Origin: Isoalcanivorax pacificus W11-5
GTDB lineage: Bacteria; Pseudomonadota; Gammaproteobacteria; Pseudomonadales; Alcanivoracaceae
Direction: 5' to 3'
Length of the DNA: 64,000 nt
Assembly (NCBI RefSeq): GCF_000299335.2
Contig: NZ_CP004387.1
Location: 2,232,001 to 2,296,000, forward strand
The notes beneath the pieces were generated by a model, which had not been told where the DNA came from, made no database searches, and worked only from the letters and a program-made list of their open reading frames with translations. Position numbers and translations under genes: made by a program. This document shows, in pieces, positions 57,197 to 64,000 of the stretch (positions are counted from its first letter, which is position 1; each line of letters begins with the position of its first letter).

Positions 57197-58000
57197 ATGG
57201 CATTGCCAGAGACCGAAACATTGTTGCTGGAGCAGGACGGGCCAGTGTTGCATGTGACGCTGAATCGTCCGGAAAGCCGCAACGCAATGAGCCTGGGCAT
57301 GGTCAACGAACTGATGGCAGTGTTCGATGCCGTCGCGGACGATGACACGGTACGCGCCATAGTATTGCGCGGCACCGGCGGGCATTTCTGTGCCGGCGGT
57401 GACATCAAGGACATGGCCGGCGCCCGCGCTCGCGCGGCCGGCGGCGATGCCGATGCCTTTTATGCATTGAACCGCCGCTTCGGCGAGATGATTACCCGCG
57501 CCAACGTGCAGCCACAGGTCATCGTCGCTGTGCTGGAAGGTGCCGTGCTCGGTGGCGGCTTCGGCCTGGCCTGTGTATCGGATGTAGCCATCGCCGCCGA
57601 CGATGCGCAGTTCGGCCTGCCGGAAACCGGCCTCGGCGTGATTCCCGCGCAGATTGCGCCGTTCGTGGTGCAGCGCATCGGGCTCACCCAGGCGCGCCGG
57701 CTGGCGCTGACCGGCGCGCGCTTCAACGGCGTCGAAGCCGCCCGTCTCGGCATCGCCCATGAAGCCGTACCCGCCACCGACATCGACACCCGCCTGGCGG
57801 ACACGCTCAAGCAGATCCGCCGCTGCGCACCGCATGCCAACCGCGTCACCAAACAGCTGGTGCTCAACACCCTGAGCCAACCACTGAGTGACGTACTGGA
57901 CCAGGCCGCACACGACTTCGCCAGCGCCGTGGCCAGCGCCGAAGGTGCCGAAGGCACCATGGCGTTTGTACAGAAACGACTCCCCCAATGGGCTGAATAA
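57197..58000 (+). CDS. atuE: Isohexenylglutaconyl-CoA hydratase
   Basis: This 267-residue crotonase-fold enzyme hydrates the carboxylated intermediate. The oxyanion-hole segments are HFCAGGDIKDMAG and EGAVLGGGFGLAC, followed by LPETGLGVIPAQI. GAGGAGA precedes ATG 57197. Its operon place between the dehydrogenase and the carboxylase alpha subunit matches P. aeruginosa atu order. Confidence 0.9.
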   Translation: MALPETETLLLEQDGPVLHVTLNRPESRNAMSLGMVNELMAVFDAVADDDTVRAIVLRGTGGHFCAGGDIKDMAGARARAAGGDADAFYALNRRFGEMITRANVQPQVIVAVLEGAVLGGGFGLACVSDVAIAADDAQFGLPETGLGVIPAQIAPFVVQRIGLTQARRLALTGARFNGVEAARLGIAHEAVPATDIDTRLADTLKQIRRCAPHANRVTKQLVLNTLSQPLSDVLDQAAHDFASAVASAEGAEGTMAFVQKRLPQWAE

Positions 58001-58014
58001 CAGTGGGCACACAC

Positions 58015-60006
58015 ATGGCCGACAGCACTTCCGTCACCGTTGCTTTTGAAAAGATCCTGATCGCCAATCGCGGCGAGATTGCCTGCCGCGTGATCCGTAC
58101 CGCGCGCGCCATGGGTTACCGTACCGTGGCGGTTTTTTCCGACGCGGACCGCGACGCCCTGCATGTACAGCTGGCTGACGAAGCGGTTTGTATCGGCCCC
58201 GCCACCGTCAGCCAGTCGTATCTGAACATCGACGCGATTCTCGACGCCGCGCGCAAGACCGGCGCCAACGCCGTGCATCCCGGTTACGGATTCCTGTCCG
58301 AAAATGCCGACTTCGCCCGCACCTGCGCGGCGGCGGACATTGTCTTTATCGGCCCGCCGGTGGACGCCATTCACCTGATGGGCTCCAAACGCCTGTCAAA
58401 AATCGCCATGCAGGACGCTGGCGTGCCCTGCATTCCGGGTTACGAAGGCGCTGAGCAGGATGACGCCACACTGCTGCGCGAAGCGGAACGCATCGGCCTG
58501 CCGTTGATGGTCAAAGCCTCCGCCGGCGGCGGCGGCCGCGGCATGCGCGTGGTCACCGATGCGGCCGACCTTCCCGAGCAACTGCGCAGTGCACGCTCGG
58601 AGGCGCGCAACGCCTTCGGCAGCGACGAGCTGATTCTCGAGCGCGCGGTGATGCGTCCACGCCATGTTGAAATTCAGGTCTTCGGTGATCATCACGGCAA
58701 TGTCATTCACCTCGGCGAACGTGACTGTTCCGTGCAGCGCCGCCACCAGAAAGTGGTCGAGGAGGCACCCTCGCCCGCCGTCGATGCCGCCCTGCGCGAA
58801 CGCATGGGGGCGGCCGCCGTACAGGCAGCAAAAGCCTGCCGGTACGTCGGTGCCGGCACGGTGGAGTTCCTGCTCGCCGACAACGGCGATTTCTTTTTCC
58901 TGGAAATGAATACCCGCCTGCAGGTAGAGCATCCGGTCACCGAACTGATCACCGGGCAGGATCTGGTCGCCTGGCAGCTTCGCGTCGCGCGCGGTGAAAC
59001 CCTGCCGCTGACACAGGAGCAGGTCACGCTCGATGGCCATGCCATGGAGGTGCGCCTGTACGCCGAAGACCCGGCCGCCGGCTTTCTGCCGCAAACCGGT
59101 CCGGTATTGCGCTGGGCACCGGCCACTGGCGAGGGTGTACGGATCGACCATGGCCTGCGCGAAGGCTACCGTGTCGGCAGCCACTACGACCCCATGCTGG
59201 CCAAGATCATCGCCTGGGGCCCCACCCGCGAGGACGCGCGTCGCCGCCTGATCCGCGCGGTGGAGGACACCTGCCTGCTTGGTGTACAGGACAACCGCCG
59301 CTTTCTGGCCGCCATATTGCGCCACCCGGCTTTTGCCGCTGGCGACGCCACCACCGCCTTTATCGGTGACGAGTTCGCGGCGGACAACAGCCTGCAAACC
59401 GCCCATCCGACAAGTCGCGACTGGGCAGTCGCAGCAACACTGATCAGTCACGCCTATAGCGGCACGCATACCGCACCCGGCTGGCGCAGTGCCGGTCCGG
59501 CGCAGCAGCGCCTGCTGTTGCAGCAAGGCGAACAAAAGCAGGACGTACTGCTGGGCGCACGCCATGGCCACCAGCTGGCCGTCCAGGTCGGCGAGCACAC
59601 CCATCAGATCATCTACCCGGCCAGGGACGGGCGTATCGATGTGGACGGTGTGCGCTATCCGCTTGTCGCACATCACGACGGTGAAACAATGTGGCTGGCC
59701 AGTCACGGTCAGCTCTGGTGTTTCACCGATCGCACGCATGCATTGCCGGAATCCGCCGGCGGCGCCGGCAGCGGCAAGATCCGTGCGCCCATGGACGGCG
59801 CCGTGCTGGAAGTGCGCTGCGCGGAAGGTGACCTTGTGCGCAAAGGCCAGGTGCTGGTGTTGCTCGAGGCCATGAAAATCGAACACAGCCTCAAGGCCGA
59901 TACCGACGGCACTGTCGCGACGGTCAGTGTCAGCGCTGGCGATCAGGTAAAAAGTAAACAGATACTGCTTTCGATAGCGACAGAAGAAGCCGAAACACAG
60001 GCCTGA
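58015..60006 (+). CDS. atuF: Geranyl-CoA carboxylase, alpha (biotin) subunit
   Basis: This 663-residue biotin carboxylase/carrier protein begins with KILIANRGEIACRVIRTARAMG. It has the ATP-grasp loop KASAGGGGRGMR, the catalytic FLEMNTRLQVEHPVTE, and a C-terminal biotinyl domain with EAMKIEHS, where the Lys carries biotin (Ile replaces the usual Met after it). ATG 58015 follows GTGGG; an upstream GTG at 58003 is possible. It ends the atu operon. Confidence 0.92.
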   Translation: MADSTSVTVAFEKILIANRGEIACRVIRTARAMGYRTVAVFSDADRDALHVQLADEAVCIGPATVSQSYLNIDAILDAARKTGANAVHPGYGFLSENADFARTCAAADIVFIGPPVDAIHLMGSKRLSKIAMQDAGVPCIPGYEGAEQDDATLLREAERIGLPLMVKASAGGGGRGMRVVTDAADLPEQLRSARSEARNAFGSDELILERAVMRPRHVEIQVFGDHHGNVIHLGERDCSVQRRHQKVVEEAPSPAVDAALRERMGAAAVQAAKACRYVGAGTVEFLLADNGDFFFLEMNTRLQVEHPVTELITGQDLVAWQLRVARGETLPLTQEQVTLDGHAMEVRLYAEDPAAGFLPQTGPVLRWAPATGEGVRIDHGLREGYRVGSHYDPMLAKIIAWGPTREDARRRLIRAVEDTCLLGVQDNRRFLAAILRHPAFAAGDATTAFIGDEFAADNSLQTAHPTSRDWAVAATLISHAYSGTHTAPGWRSAGPAQQRLLLQQGEQKQDVLLGARHGHQLAVQVGEHTHQIIYPARDGRIDVDGVRYPLVAHHDGETMWLASHGQLWCFTDRTHALPESAGGAGSGKIRAPMDGAVLEVRCAEGDLVRKGQVLVLLEAMKIEHSLKADTDGTVATVSVSAGDQVKSKQILLSIATEEAETQA

Positions 60007-60284
60007 ACTTGCTCCGGCTGAGCCGTGCAGTTAAGGTTAGCAGCCCACACAATCAGGCACTGGAGAATTCCTGGCGGGATTCTTCTCCCACCCTTGCCGG
60101 CAATCGTTGGCAATGGTGGCCAGGGCATCCACCGGCAGACCGGTGGAGCCTGCCACGGCACTCCGGCGCCGTGGCACGGGCAAGTCAGTGACTGCCCGGT
60201 TTTGTCTCTTTTCTGGTGCCCGGAGAAATGGAAGTCACCTCTCCGGGCGTGCACGATTTCAGTACCTAGAATAACGGAGATCCT
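60007..60284. other. Intergenic region between atuF and the acyl-CoA synthetase
   Basis: The 278-bp gap has no ORF of note. A 9-bp inverted repeat GCCCGGAGA / TCTCCGGGC (60218-60226 and 60240-60248) lies 36 bp before the synthetase start. No atuG homologue is present here. The gap suggests a separate promoter for the synthetase. Confidence 0.55.
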
Positions 60285-62117
60285 ATGAGCAACGCCGACG
60301 TCATTACGTTGCCCAAGCTGCTTGCCCGCTTGCCCATGGTGTTTGCAAACCTGCCCGGCCTCGTCAAAGGGTCCAAGATGGGCAAGTTTTCCGACCCGGA
60401 CAAACCTATCGGCCTGGGCCTGGCCATCCAGCGGGCCACCGAGATGAACCCCAACGGCGTTGCCGTGATCTACCAGGACACCCAACTGACCTACCGCCAG
60501 TTCAATGCCTGGGCCAACCGGATTGCAGACTATCTGTCCTCCATCGGCCTGAAAAAAGGCGACTCCATCGCGGTGGATATCGAGAACCGCCCGGAGCTTC
60601 TGGCCACGGTCGTCGGCGCTGCCAAGATCGGTGTCTGCTCGGCGCTGATCAATACTTCCCAGCGCGGCAAGGTGCTGGTTCACAGCTTCAACCTGGTACA
60701 GCCGAAAGCAGCCCTGATCGGTGCCGAACTCACCGACGCTATTGATGAAGTGCGCGACCAGCTTGAACTGGCCGCTGACCGCTTCTACTGCTGGGCCGAC
60801 CAGGACACCCTGGAAGATGCCGGCAGCGTACCGGAAGGCTACCGCAACATCGCCGAGGCGATCCGCGACTGCTCTTCGGAAAACCCGGAACAGGCCAGCC
60901 ATATCTTCCTGAAAGATCCGTTGTTCTACATCTATACCTCAGGCACCACCGGCCTGCCGAAAGCGGTTGTGTTCAACCACGGCCGCTGGCAGAAAGCCTA
61001 CGGTGCATTCGGCTTCGCCGCAGTGCGCCTGAACAAGCATGACCGCATGTACTCCACCCTGCCGTTCTATCATGCTACCGGCATGGTGATCAGCTGGGCC
61101 TCGGCCATCGCCGCAGGCGCTGGCCTGGTGCTGGCGCGCAAATTCTCGGCCAGCCGCTTCTGGGAAGACGTGCGCAAATACGACTGCACCGCGTTCGCCT
61201 ACGTAGGCGAGCTGTGCCGCTACCTGAACGAGCAGCCGGGCAAACCGAATGACCGTGACAACCGTGTCCATGTGATCGTCGGCAACGGCCTGCGGCCAAG
61301 CATCTGGAAACAGTTCAAGGACCGCTTCGGTATCGAGCGTGTCGTCGAACTGTACGCCTCCTCTGAAGGCAACGTCGCCTTCACCAACGTGTTCAACTTC
61401 GACAACACGGTGGGTTTCTCCCCGGTCAGCTATGCCATCGTGAAGTACGACAAGGAACGCGAAGAGCCCATTCGCGGCAACGATGGCTTCCTGATCAAGG
61501 TCGGCAAAGGTGAAGCCGGCCTGCTGATCGGCGAAATCACCGACAAGACGCCGTTTGACGGCTACACCGACAAGGAAAAGACAGAGAAATCGATCCTGCG
61601 CAACGTGTTCGTCAAGGGCGATGCCTATTTCGACACCGGCGACATGATGCGTGACATCGGCTTCAAGCACGCCCAGTTCGTTGATCGTCTCGGCGACACC
61701 TTCCGCTGGAAAGGCGAGAACGTCTCCACCACGGAAGTGGAACAGATTCTTGACGGCGCCGAAGGTGTGGTCGAAACCGTCGTGTACGGGGTGGAAATCC
61801 CGAACACCAATGGCCGTGCCGGCATGGCCGAGATACGCCTGGATACCGGGCACGAGCAGTTCGACTTCCAGGCCCTGTGCGACTACCTGCAGCGCGAGCT
61901 GCCACCGTACGCGATCCCGGTCTTCCTGCGCATCGCCAACCATCCGGTGGACACCACCGGCACCTTCAAGCACCAGAAGAACAAGCTGAAAGAAGAGAAG
62001 TACGATCTGGGCAAGCATGAAGATCCTGTCTATGTCCTGCTGCCAGGTGAGCGCTGTTACCAGCGCCTGACCACCGAGATCCAGCAAGGCATCGACGGCG
62101 GCCAGTACCGCTTCTGA
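60285..62117 (+). CDS. Long/very-long-chain acyl-CoA synthetase (FATP/FadD6 type)
   Basis: This 610-residue AMP-forming ligase activates fatty or branched acids to CoA esters. The AMP-binding motif is YIYTSGTTGLPKAVVF; further motifs are VVELYASSEGNVAF and FRWKGENVSTTEVEQ, and the C-terminal KHQKNKLKEE carries the catalytic Lys region. FATP features (LPFYHATGMV, NVFNFDN) separate it from classical FadD. By position it could serve as AtuH, feeding citronellate into the pathway; that is inference. The start is preceded by ACGGAG. Confidence 0.9.
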   Translation: MSNADVITLPKLLARLPMVFANLPGLVKGSKMGKFSDPDKPIGLGLAIQRATEMNPNGVAVIYQDTQLTYRQFNAWANRIADYLSSIGLKKGDSIAVDIENRPELLATVVGAAKIGVCSALINTSQRGKVLVHSFNLVQPKAALIGAELTDAIDEVRDQLELAADRFYCWADQDTLEDAGSVPEGYRNIAEAIRDCSSENPEQASHIFLKDPLFYIYTSGTTGLPKAVVFNHGRWQKAYGAFGFAAVRLNKHDRMYSTLPFYHATGMVISWASAIAAGAGLVLARKFSASRFWEDVRKYDCTAFAYVGELCRYLNEQPGKPNDRDNRVHVIVGNGLRPSIWKQFKDRFGIERVVELYASSEGNVAFTNVFNFDNTVGFSPVSYAIVKYDKEREEPIRGNDGFLIKVGKGEAGLLIGEITDKTPFDGYTDKEKTEKSILRNVFVKGDAYFDTGDMMRDIGFKHAQFVDRLGDTFRWKGENVSTTEVEQILDGAEGVVETVVYGVEIPNTNGRAGMAEIRLDTGHEQFDFQALCDYLQRELPPYAIPVFLRIANHPVDTTGTFKHQKNKLKEEKYDLGKHEDPVYVLLPGERCYQRLTTEIQQGIDGGQYRF

Positions 62118-62136
62118 TCCCGCCCAGGCACACAAG

Positions 62137-62160
62137 AGCCCTCCCCTGCGGAGGGCTTTT
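62137..62160 (+). terminator. Rho-independent terminator of the acyl-CoA synthetase gene
   Basis: AGCCCTCC-CCTGC-GGAGGGCT followed by TTTT lies 20 bp after the stop codon. Confidence 0.85.
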
Positions 62161-62298
62161 GCGTTTTGCCCCCGTCACAGATGCCTTCAGAATGCCCCCA
62201 TTGCAGTATCACGCCCCTGCATGACAGGGACTCACGTACACAATCCCGACAACTACTGGATAAAACCTGTCAGAGCGTAACACCTCTGCCACATATCC

Positions 62299-62307
62299 TG
62301 TGGATAA
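62299..62307. promoter_or_regulatory. DnaA box (perfect)
   Basis: TGTGGATAA is the reverse complement of the consensus TTATCCACA. The surrounding sequence CTGTGGATAACTTTGTG recurs with two changes at 62539. Confidence 0.55.
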
Positions 62308-62525
62308 CTTTGTGCATAGTTACTGCAAAAGGATTTCGTAACTGCTACCTGTCACTGTCACGAAAAGTGACACTGTCAACCCCGCCAATGGTCAACTCAT
62401 ATTTTTCATAGAGTTATATGCACATATGCAGGCAGTAGATCAGGTTGGCGCCCTAACCTTCGTTCACCTGCCTCGAAACAGACCGCTGTGCACAAGTGCA
62501 CAAAAAGGGGGCTTCGCTGCAATTC

Positions 62526-62548
62526 TTTTCCACAGATTCTGTGGACAA
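62526..62548. promoter_or_regulatory. Pair of DnaA-box-like sites
   Basis: TTTTCCACA (62526-62534) and TGTGGACAA (62540-62548) face each other across five bases; each differs from the DnaA consensus by one base. Confidence 0.45.
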
Positions 62549-62700
62549 CTTTGTTGAAAAGCGATGCCTAAAGCCGTGGAACCATGATTAAACAGGCCCC
62601 CTCCCCCCTTGACGTTTTTTTGATCGCAAAATGAACCCATTCCCTGGCCACACCACAAACCGTCTGGAAGGAAACGAAAATACGCACTTTGTCGACTGGT

Positions 62701-62728
62701 TTGCAGGCGTGAATAAACACGGTAGTAT
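62701..62728 (+). promoter_or_regulatory. Promoter of candidate small RNA
   Basis: TTGCAG (62701-62706) and TAGTAT (62723-62728) are separated by 16 bases; no ribosome site or credible reading frame follows before the terminator at 62871-62902. Confidence 0.5.
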
Positions 62729-62734
62729 CACTTT

Positions 62735-62902
62735 CGCATAAGACCTCAGTGCCAAAATGGCATCGCCCGTCGGGCGAACACATGGGGCCCGGAAAATGCA
62801 CCATTGCCATAGCATGGCAACCCACAAGAGAGGCCCAGCCTCCGGGACAGCTTGTGCGCTACAAGCAAATAAAAACCGCTCTTTGGGAGCGGTTTTTTTT
62901 TT
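62735..62902 (+). ncRNA. Candidate intergenic small RNA, about 170 nt
   Basis: A promoter-like pair and a strong terminator (AAAAACCGCTC / GAGCGGTTTTT, then more T) bound a sequence without a plausible ORF. It is rich in local stems: TGCCA-AAA-TGGCA, CGCCC-GTC-GGGCG, TTGCCAT-AGC-ATGGCAA and CTTGT-GCGCT-ACAAG. The sequence does not match RsmY/Z, CrcZ, 6S or another RNA that I can recognise. The 5' end is an estimate. Confidence 0.45.
62871..62902 (+). terminator. Strong rho-independent terminator of candidate small RNA
   Basis: An 11-bp stem AAAAACCGCTC / GAGCGGTTTTT with loop TTTGG runs into an uninterrupted T tract to 62902. Confidence 0.9.
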
Positions 62903-62918
62903 GCAGCGCGTCGTTGTT

Positions 62919-62950
62919 CCAAAAAAAAAGGGCCTCAGAGGGTGAGGCCC
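62919..62950 (-). terminator. Rho-independent terminator of phasin gene
   Basis: On the minus strand GGGCCTCA / TGAGGCCC with a 5-base loop is followed by nine T residues. It lies 46 bp beyond the phasin stop and faces the small-RNA terminator. Confidence 0.88.
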
Positions 62951-62995
62951 GGAAAATACACCACTAAGGGGATAGCGGTGTGCGCTACAACATCG

Positions 62996-63448
62996 TTACC
63001 CTTTGCCCTTGGTTTTGCCCTTGCCAGGCTCCGCAGGCGTGGAGTTGGACATTTCATCCAGCGCAGCGGTGAGTTCCTGAACTCGCTGCTGCAGCGCTTC
63101 CACTTCGCGCTTGTTGGGAATTCCGAGACGCGACAAGGCCTTGTTCAATCGCTCGTCGAACGCCTTTTCCATCTTTTCCATGGTCTCCCCGGTACGGTTG
63201 CGGACGCGCTCCTTGATCTCCTCGACCCGCGATTCGGATTTATCACGGGTCTTGGATTCAAGGTCACGCCCGGTATCGACCAGGGCATCAAAAAATCGGC
63301 CACCTTCTTCCTCCGCCTTGGCGAAGGCGCCCAGACCGGCCAGCCATATCTGGTGCGTGTACTTTCGCAGATCAAGGGAGCCCCCACCCAAGCGGATGGA
63401 TTTGCTCTTGTCCTCTTTCTGCAGATCATCTTGCTTGCGGTCTGACAT
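62996..63448 (-). CDS. Phasin family (PHA granule-associated) protein
   Basis: This 150-residue protein has the phasin core RKYTHQIWLAGLGAFAKAEEEGGRFFDALVDTG, then an amphipathic, highly charged helix and a heptad-rich coiled coil. It ends in a short Gly/Lys tail. It resembles PhaI and the N-terminal half of PhaF of pseudomonads and should coat polyhydroxyalkanoate or similar storage granules. ATG 63448 has a GGAG site at 8 bases. No PHA synthase is in the window. Confidence 0.88.
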   Translation of the reverse strand: MSDRKQDDLQKEDKSKSIRLGGGSLDLRKYTHQIWLAGLGAFAKAEEEGGRFFDALVDTGRDLESKTRDKSESRVEEIKERVRNRTGETMEKMEKAFDERLNKALSRLGIPNKREVEALQQRVQELTAALDEMSNSTPAEPGKGKTKGKG

Positions 63449-63636
63449 CACTTATCTCCAGGATGCAATTCCACAAGCCAACGCAGTGCGGAAAACAGAA
63501 AACAAAATCAAACAAGTACAACAACAGTGGATCAGCGCAATATCAAAGTGAGCACAGTATAGGAGCGGGCAAGAGAAATCACGCGGAATGTTGTCCTACA
63601 ATACGACACTGACACCCGCCAATGTCATAAACGGTA
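63449..63636. other. Phasin promoter region
   Basis: This 188-bp gap is A-rich next to the phasin start. On the minus strand a TATACT about 110 bp before the phasin ATG could be its -10; no firm -35 is seen. Confidence 0.35.
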
Positions 63637-63933
63637 TCAACGTGGGGGCAGGTCATCATCATCAGGGAGATCCCGGCCATTCTGGCGGGCGCCAAACAGG
63701 CCGATTCCCCGGGCAAGGTCCTTTACCGCCTTGCCGCCGGTCACCAGATTCAGCACCCGCCGGCGCAGCCTCTCTTCCAGGTCGGCAGCTCCCTGCTGCA
63801 GCCGGTCATCCACCTTCTGCTCCAGCCGGGGGGCAGAATAGAAATGCACGACCAGGAACACCACCGTCAGGGTAATCGCAGAGGACAGCAGCGCCGCCCC
63901 GAGCATCCACCAGAACAGCGTCTGCGTATCCAT
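63637..63933 (-). CDS. Small membrane protein with cytoplasmic helical tail
   Basis: This 98-residue protein has one N-terminal transmembrane helix (about 7-31), a charged helix (RLEQKVDDRLQQGAADLEERLRRRV) and an acidic tail. I do not recognise a family. The ATG overlaps the stop of the upstream gene by one base, so the two are coupled. Confidence 0.6.
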   Translation of the reverse strand: MDTQTLFWWMLGAALLSSAITLTVVFLVVHFYSAPRLEQKVDDRLQQGAADLEERLRRRVLNLVTGGKAVKDLARGIGLFGARQNGRDLPDDDDLPPR

Positions 63934-64000
63934 CAGCTCATCCCGAAAACCAGGAACAACTGGATGAAGCCGGCAGCCATGCCAAGCACACCACCGACCA
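63933..64000 (-). CDS. Partial CDS, C-terminal end of a membrane protein
   Basis: The last 68 bases of the window read, on the minus strand, as the final 21 residues of a protein (VGGVLGMAAGFIQLFLVFGM then Ser and stop), a single hydrophobic helix. The stop overlaps the next ATG (TGATG). The rest of the gene lies beyond the window. Confidence 0.55.
   Translation of the reverse strand, partial: VGGVLGMAAGFIQLFLVFGMS

Larger units (their letters stand above)
62161..62700. other. AT-richer intergenic island with DnaA-box-like sites
   Basis: About 540 bases without a supported gene, noticeably richer in A and T than the surroundings. It holds repeats of CACTGTCA (62353-62360, 62371-62378) around the stem TGTCAC-GAAAA-GTGACA (62356-62372), the palindrome TGTGCAC-AA-GTGCACA (62487-62502) and DnaA-box-like sites listed separately. 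Confidence 0.6.
62786..62990. repeat. Duplicated two-block element
   Basis: Block A, GGCCCGGAAAATRCACCA, occurs at 62786-62803 and 62946-62963 (one mismatch). Block B, TGTGCGCTACAA, occurs at 62853-62864 and 62979-62990 (identical). The order and orientation are the same in both copies. Confidence 0.7.

Noticed and set aside
53485-60006. liu (leucine/isovalerate) operon instead of atu
   Set aside because: AtuA (DUF1446) and AtuB are not part of liu; no HMG-CoA lyase is present; and AtuC has Gly at the specificity position where methylcrotonyl enzymes have Phe.
62161-62950. Chromosomal replication origin
   Set aside because: DnaA-like boxes are present, but none of the usual neighbours (dnaA, dnaN, gyrB, gidA, rpmH) is in the window and the box count is low.
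62749-62967. 72-codon plus-strand frame over the candidate small RNA
   Set aside because: It runs straight through a strong rho-independent terminator and has no ribosome site or protein-like composition.

Overview
The window is GC-rich and densely coded, and fits the chromosome of an aerobic gammaproteobacterium. The gene order nqrFEDCBA - gap - mfd - csiV - mtnP - nagZ - psrA - topA - lexA, followed by rlmKL - rmf - pyrD, recalls the Pseudomonas aeruginosa chromosome. The Na+-pumping NADH dehydrogenase, the DUF1302/DUF1329/RND block, a phasin and an isoprenoid-acid degradation operon fit a marine, lipid- or hydrocarbon-using relative such as Alcanivorax and its kin. The organism assignment is inference from gene content, not from any search.

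Layout. 0.5-2.5 kb: a glycerophosphodiesterase converging on a patatin-like lipase. 2.5-9.7 kb (minus strand): a complete nqrABCDEF-apbE-nqrM operon. 10-13 kb (minus): a long-form GAPDH, an Fe-S type uracil-DNA glycosylase and thioesterase II. 13.1-17.3 kb (plus): mfd and a CsiV-like exported protein. 17.3-22.4 kb (minus): a tightly overlapping run nagZ-mscS-hpt-mtnP-hypothetical-flavoprotein for cell-wall and purine salvage, with a signal-less YkuD protein just upstream. 22.9-27.7 kb (minus): the fatty-acid-responsive regulator psrA with tandem operators, a LOG-family hydrolase, a DUF6586-like gene and topA. 28-31.5 kb: uspA, a cNMP-binding protein, and lexA with two SOS boxes in an overlapping lexA-DUF1499-tatD run. 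31.5-35.4 kb: glutaredoxin-like gene, rlmKL, rmf and pyrD.

35.6-42.7 kb (minus) is the most unusual block: an outer-membrane DUF1302 barrel, a periplasmic LolA/LolB-like DUF1329 protein, a YCF48-type beta-propeller and an MMPL/RND permease. Together they look like a cross-envelope lipid or hydrophobe transport route of unknown cargo. 43-50 kb (minus): pepN, a DUF1315 gene, nadK, a double cNMP-rhodanese fusion, a coiled-coil zinc protein, a 32-residue acidic protein, and tRNA-Val and tRNA-Asp. 50.8-60.0 kb: a divergent TetR gene and atuABCDEF, the acyclic terpene (citronellate/geranylate) pathway. A glycine at the substrate-specificity position of AtuC marks it as a geranyl-CoA rather than methylcrotonyl-CoA carboxylase. 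An acyl-CoA synthetase of the FATP type follows.

62.1-62.95 kb is an AT-richer intergenic island with DnaA-box-like sites and a promoter-terminator pair enclosing a structured, non-coding stretch that could encode a small RNA. The window ends in a phasin gene and two small membrane-protein genes, the last one cut by the window edge. No insertion sequence, prophage, integrase or CRISPR array was found.
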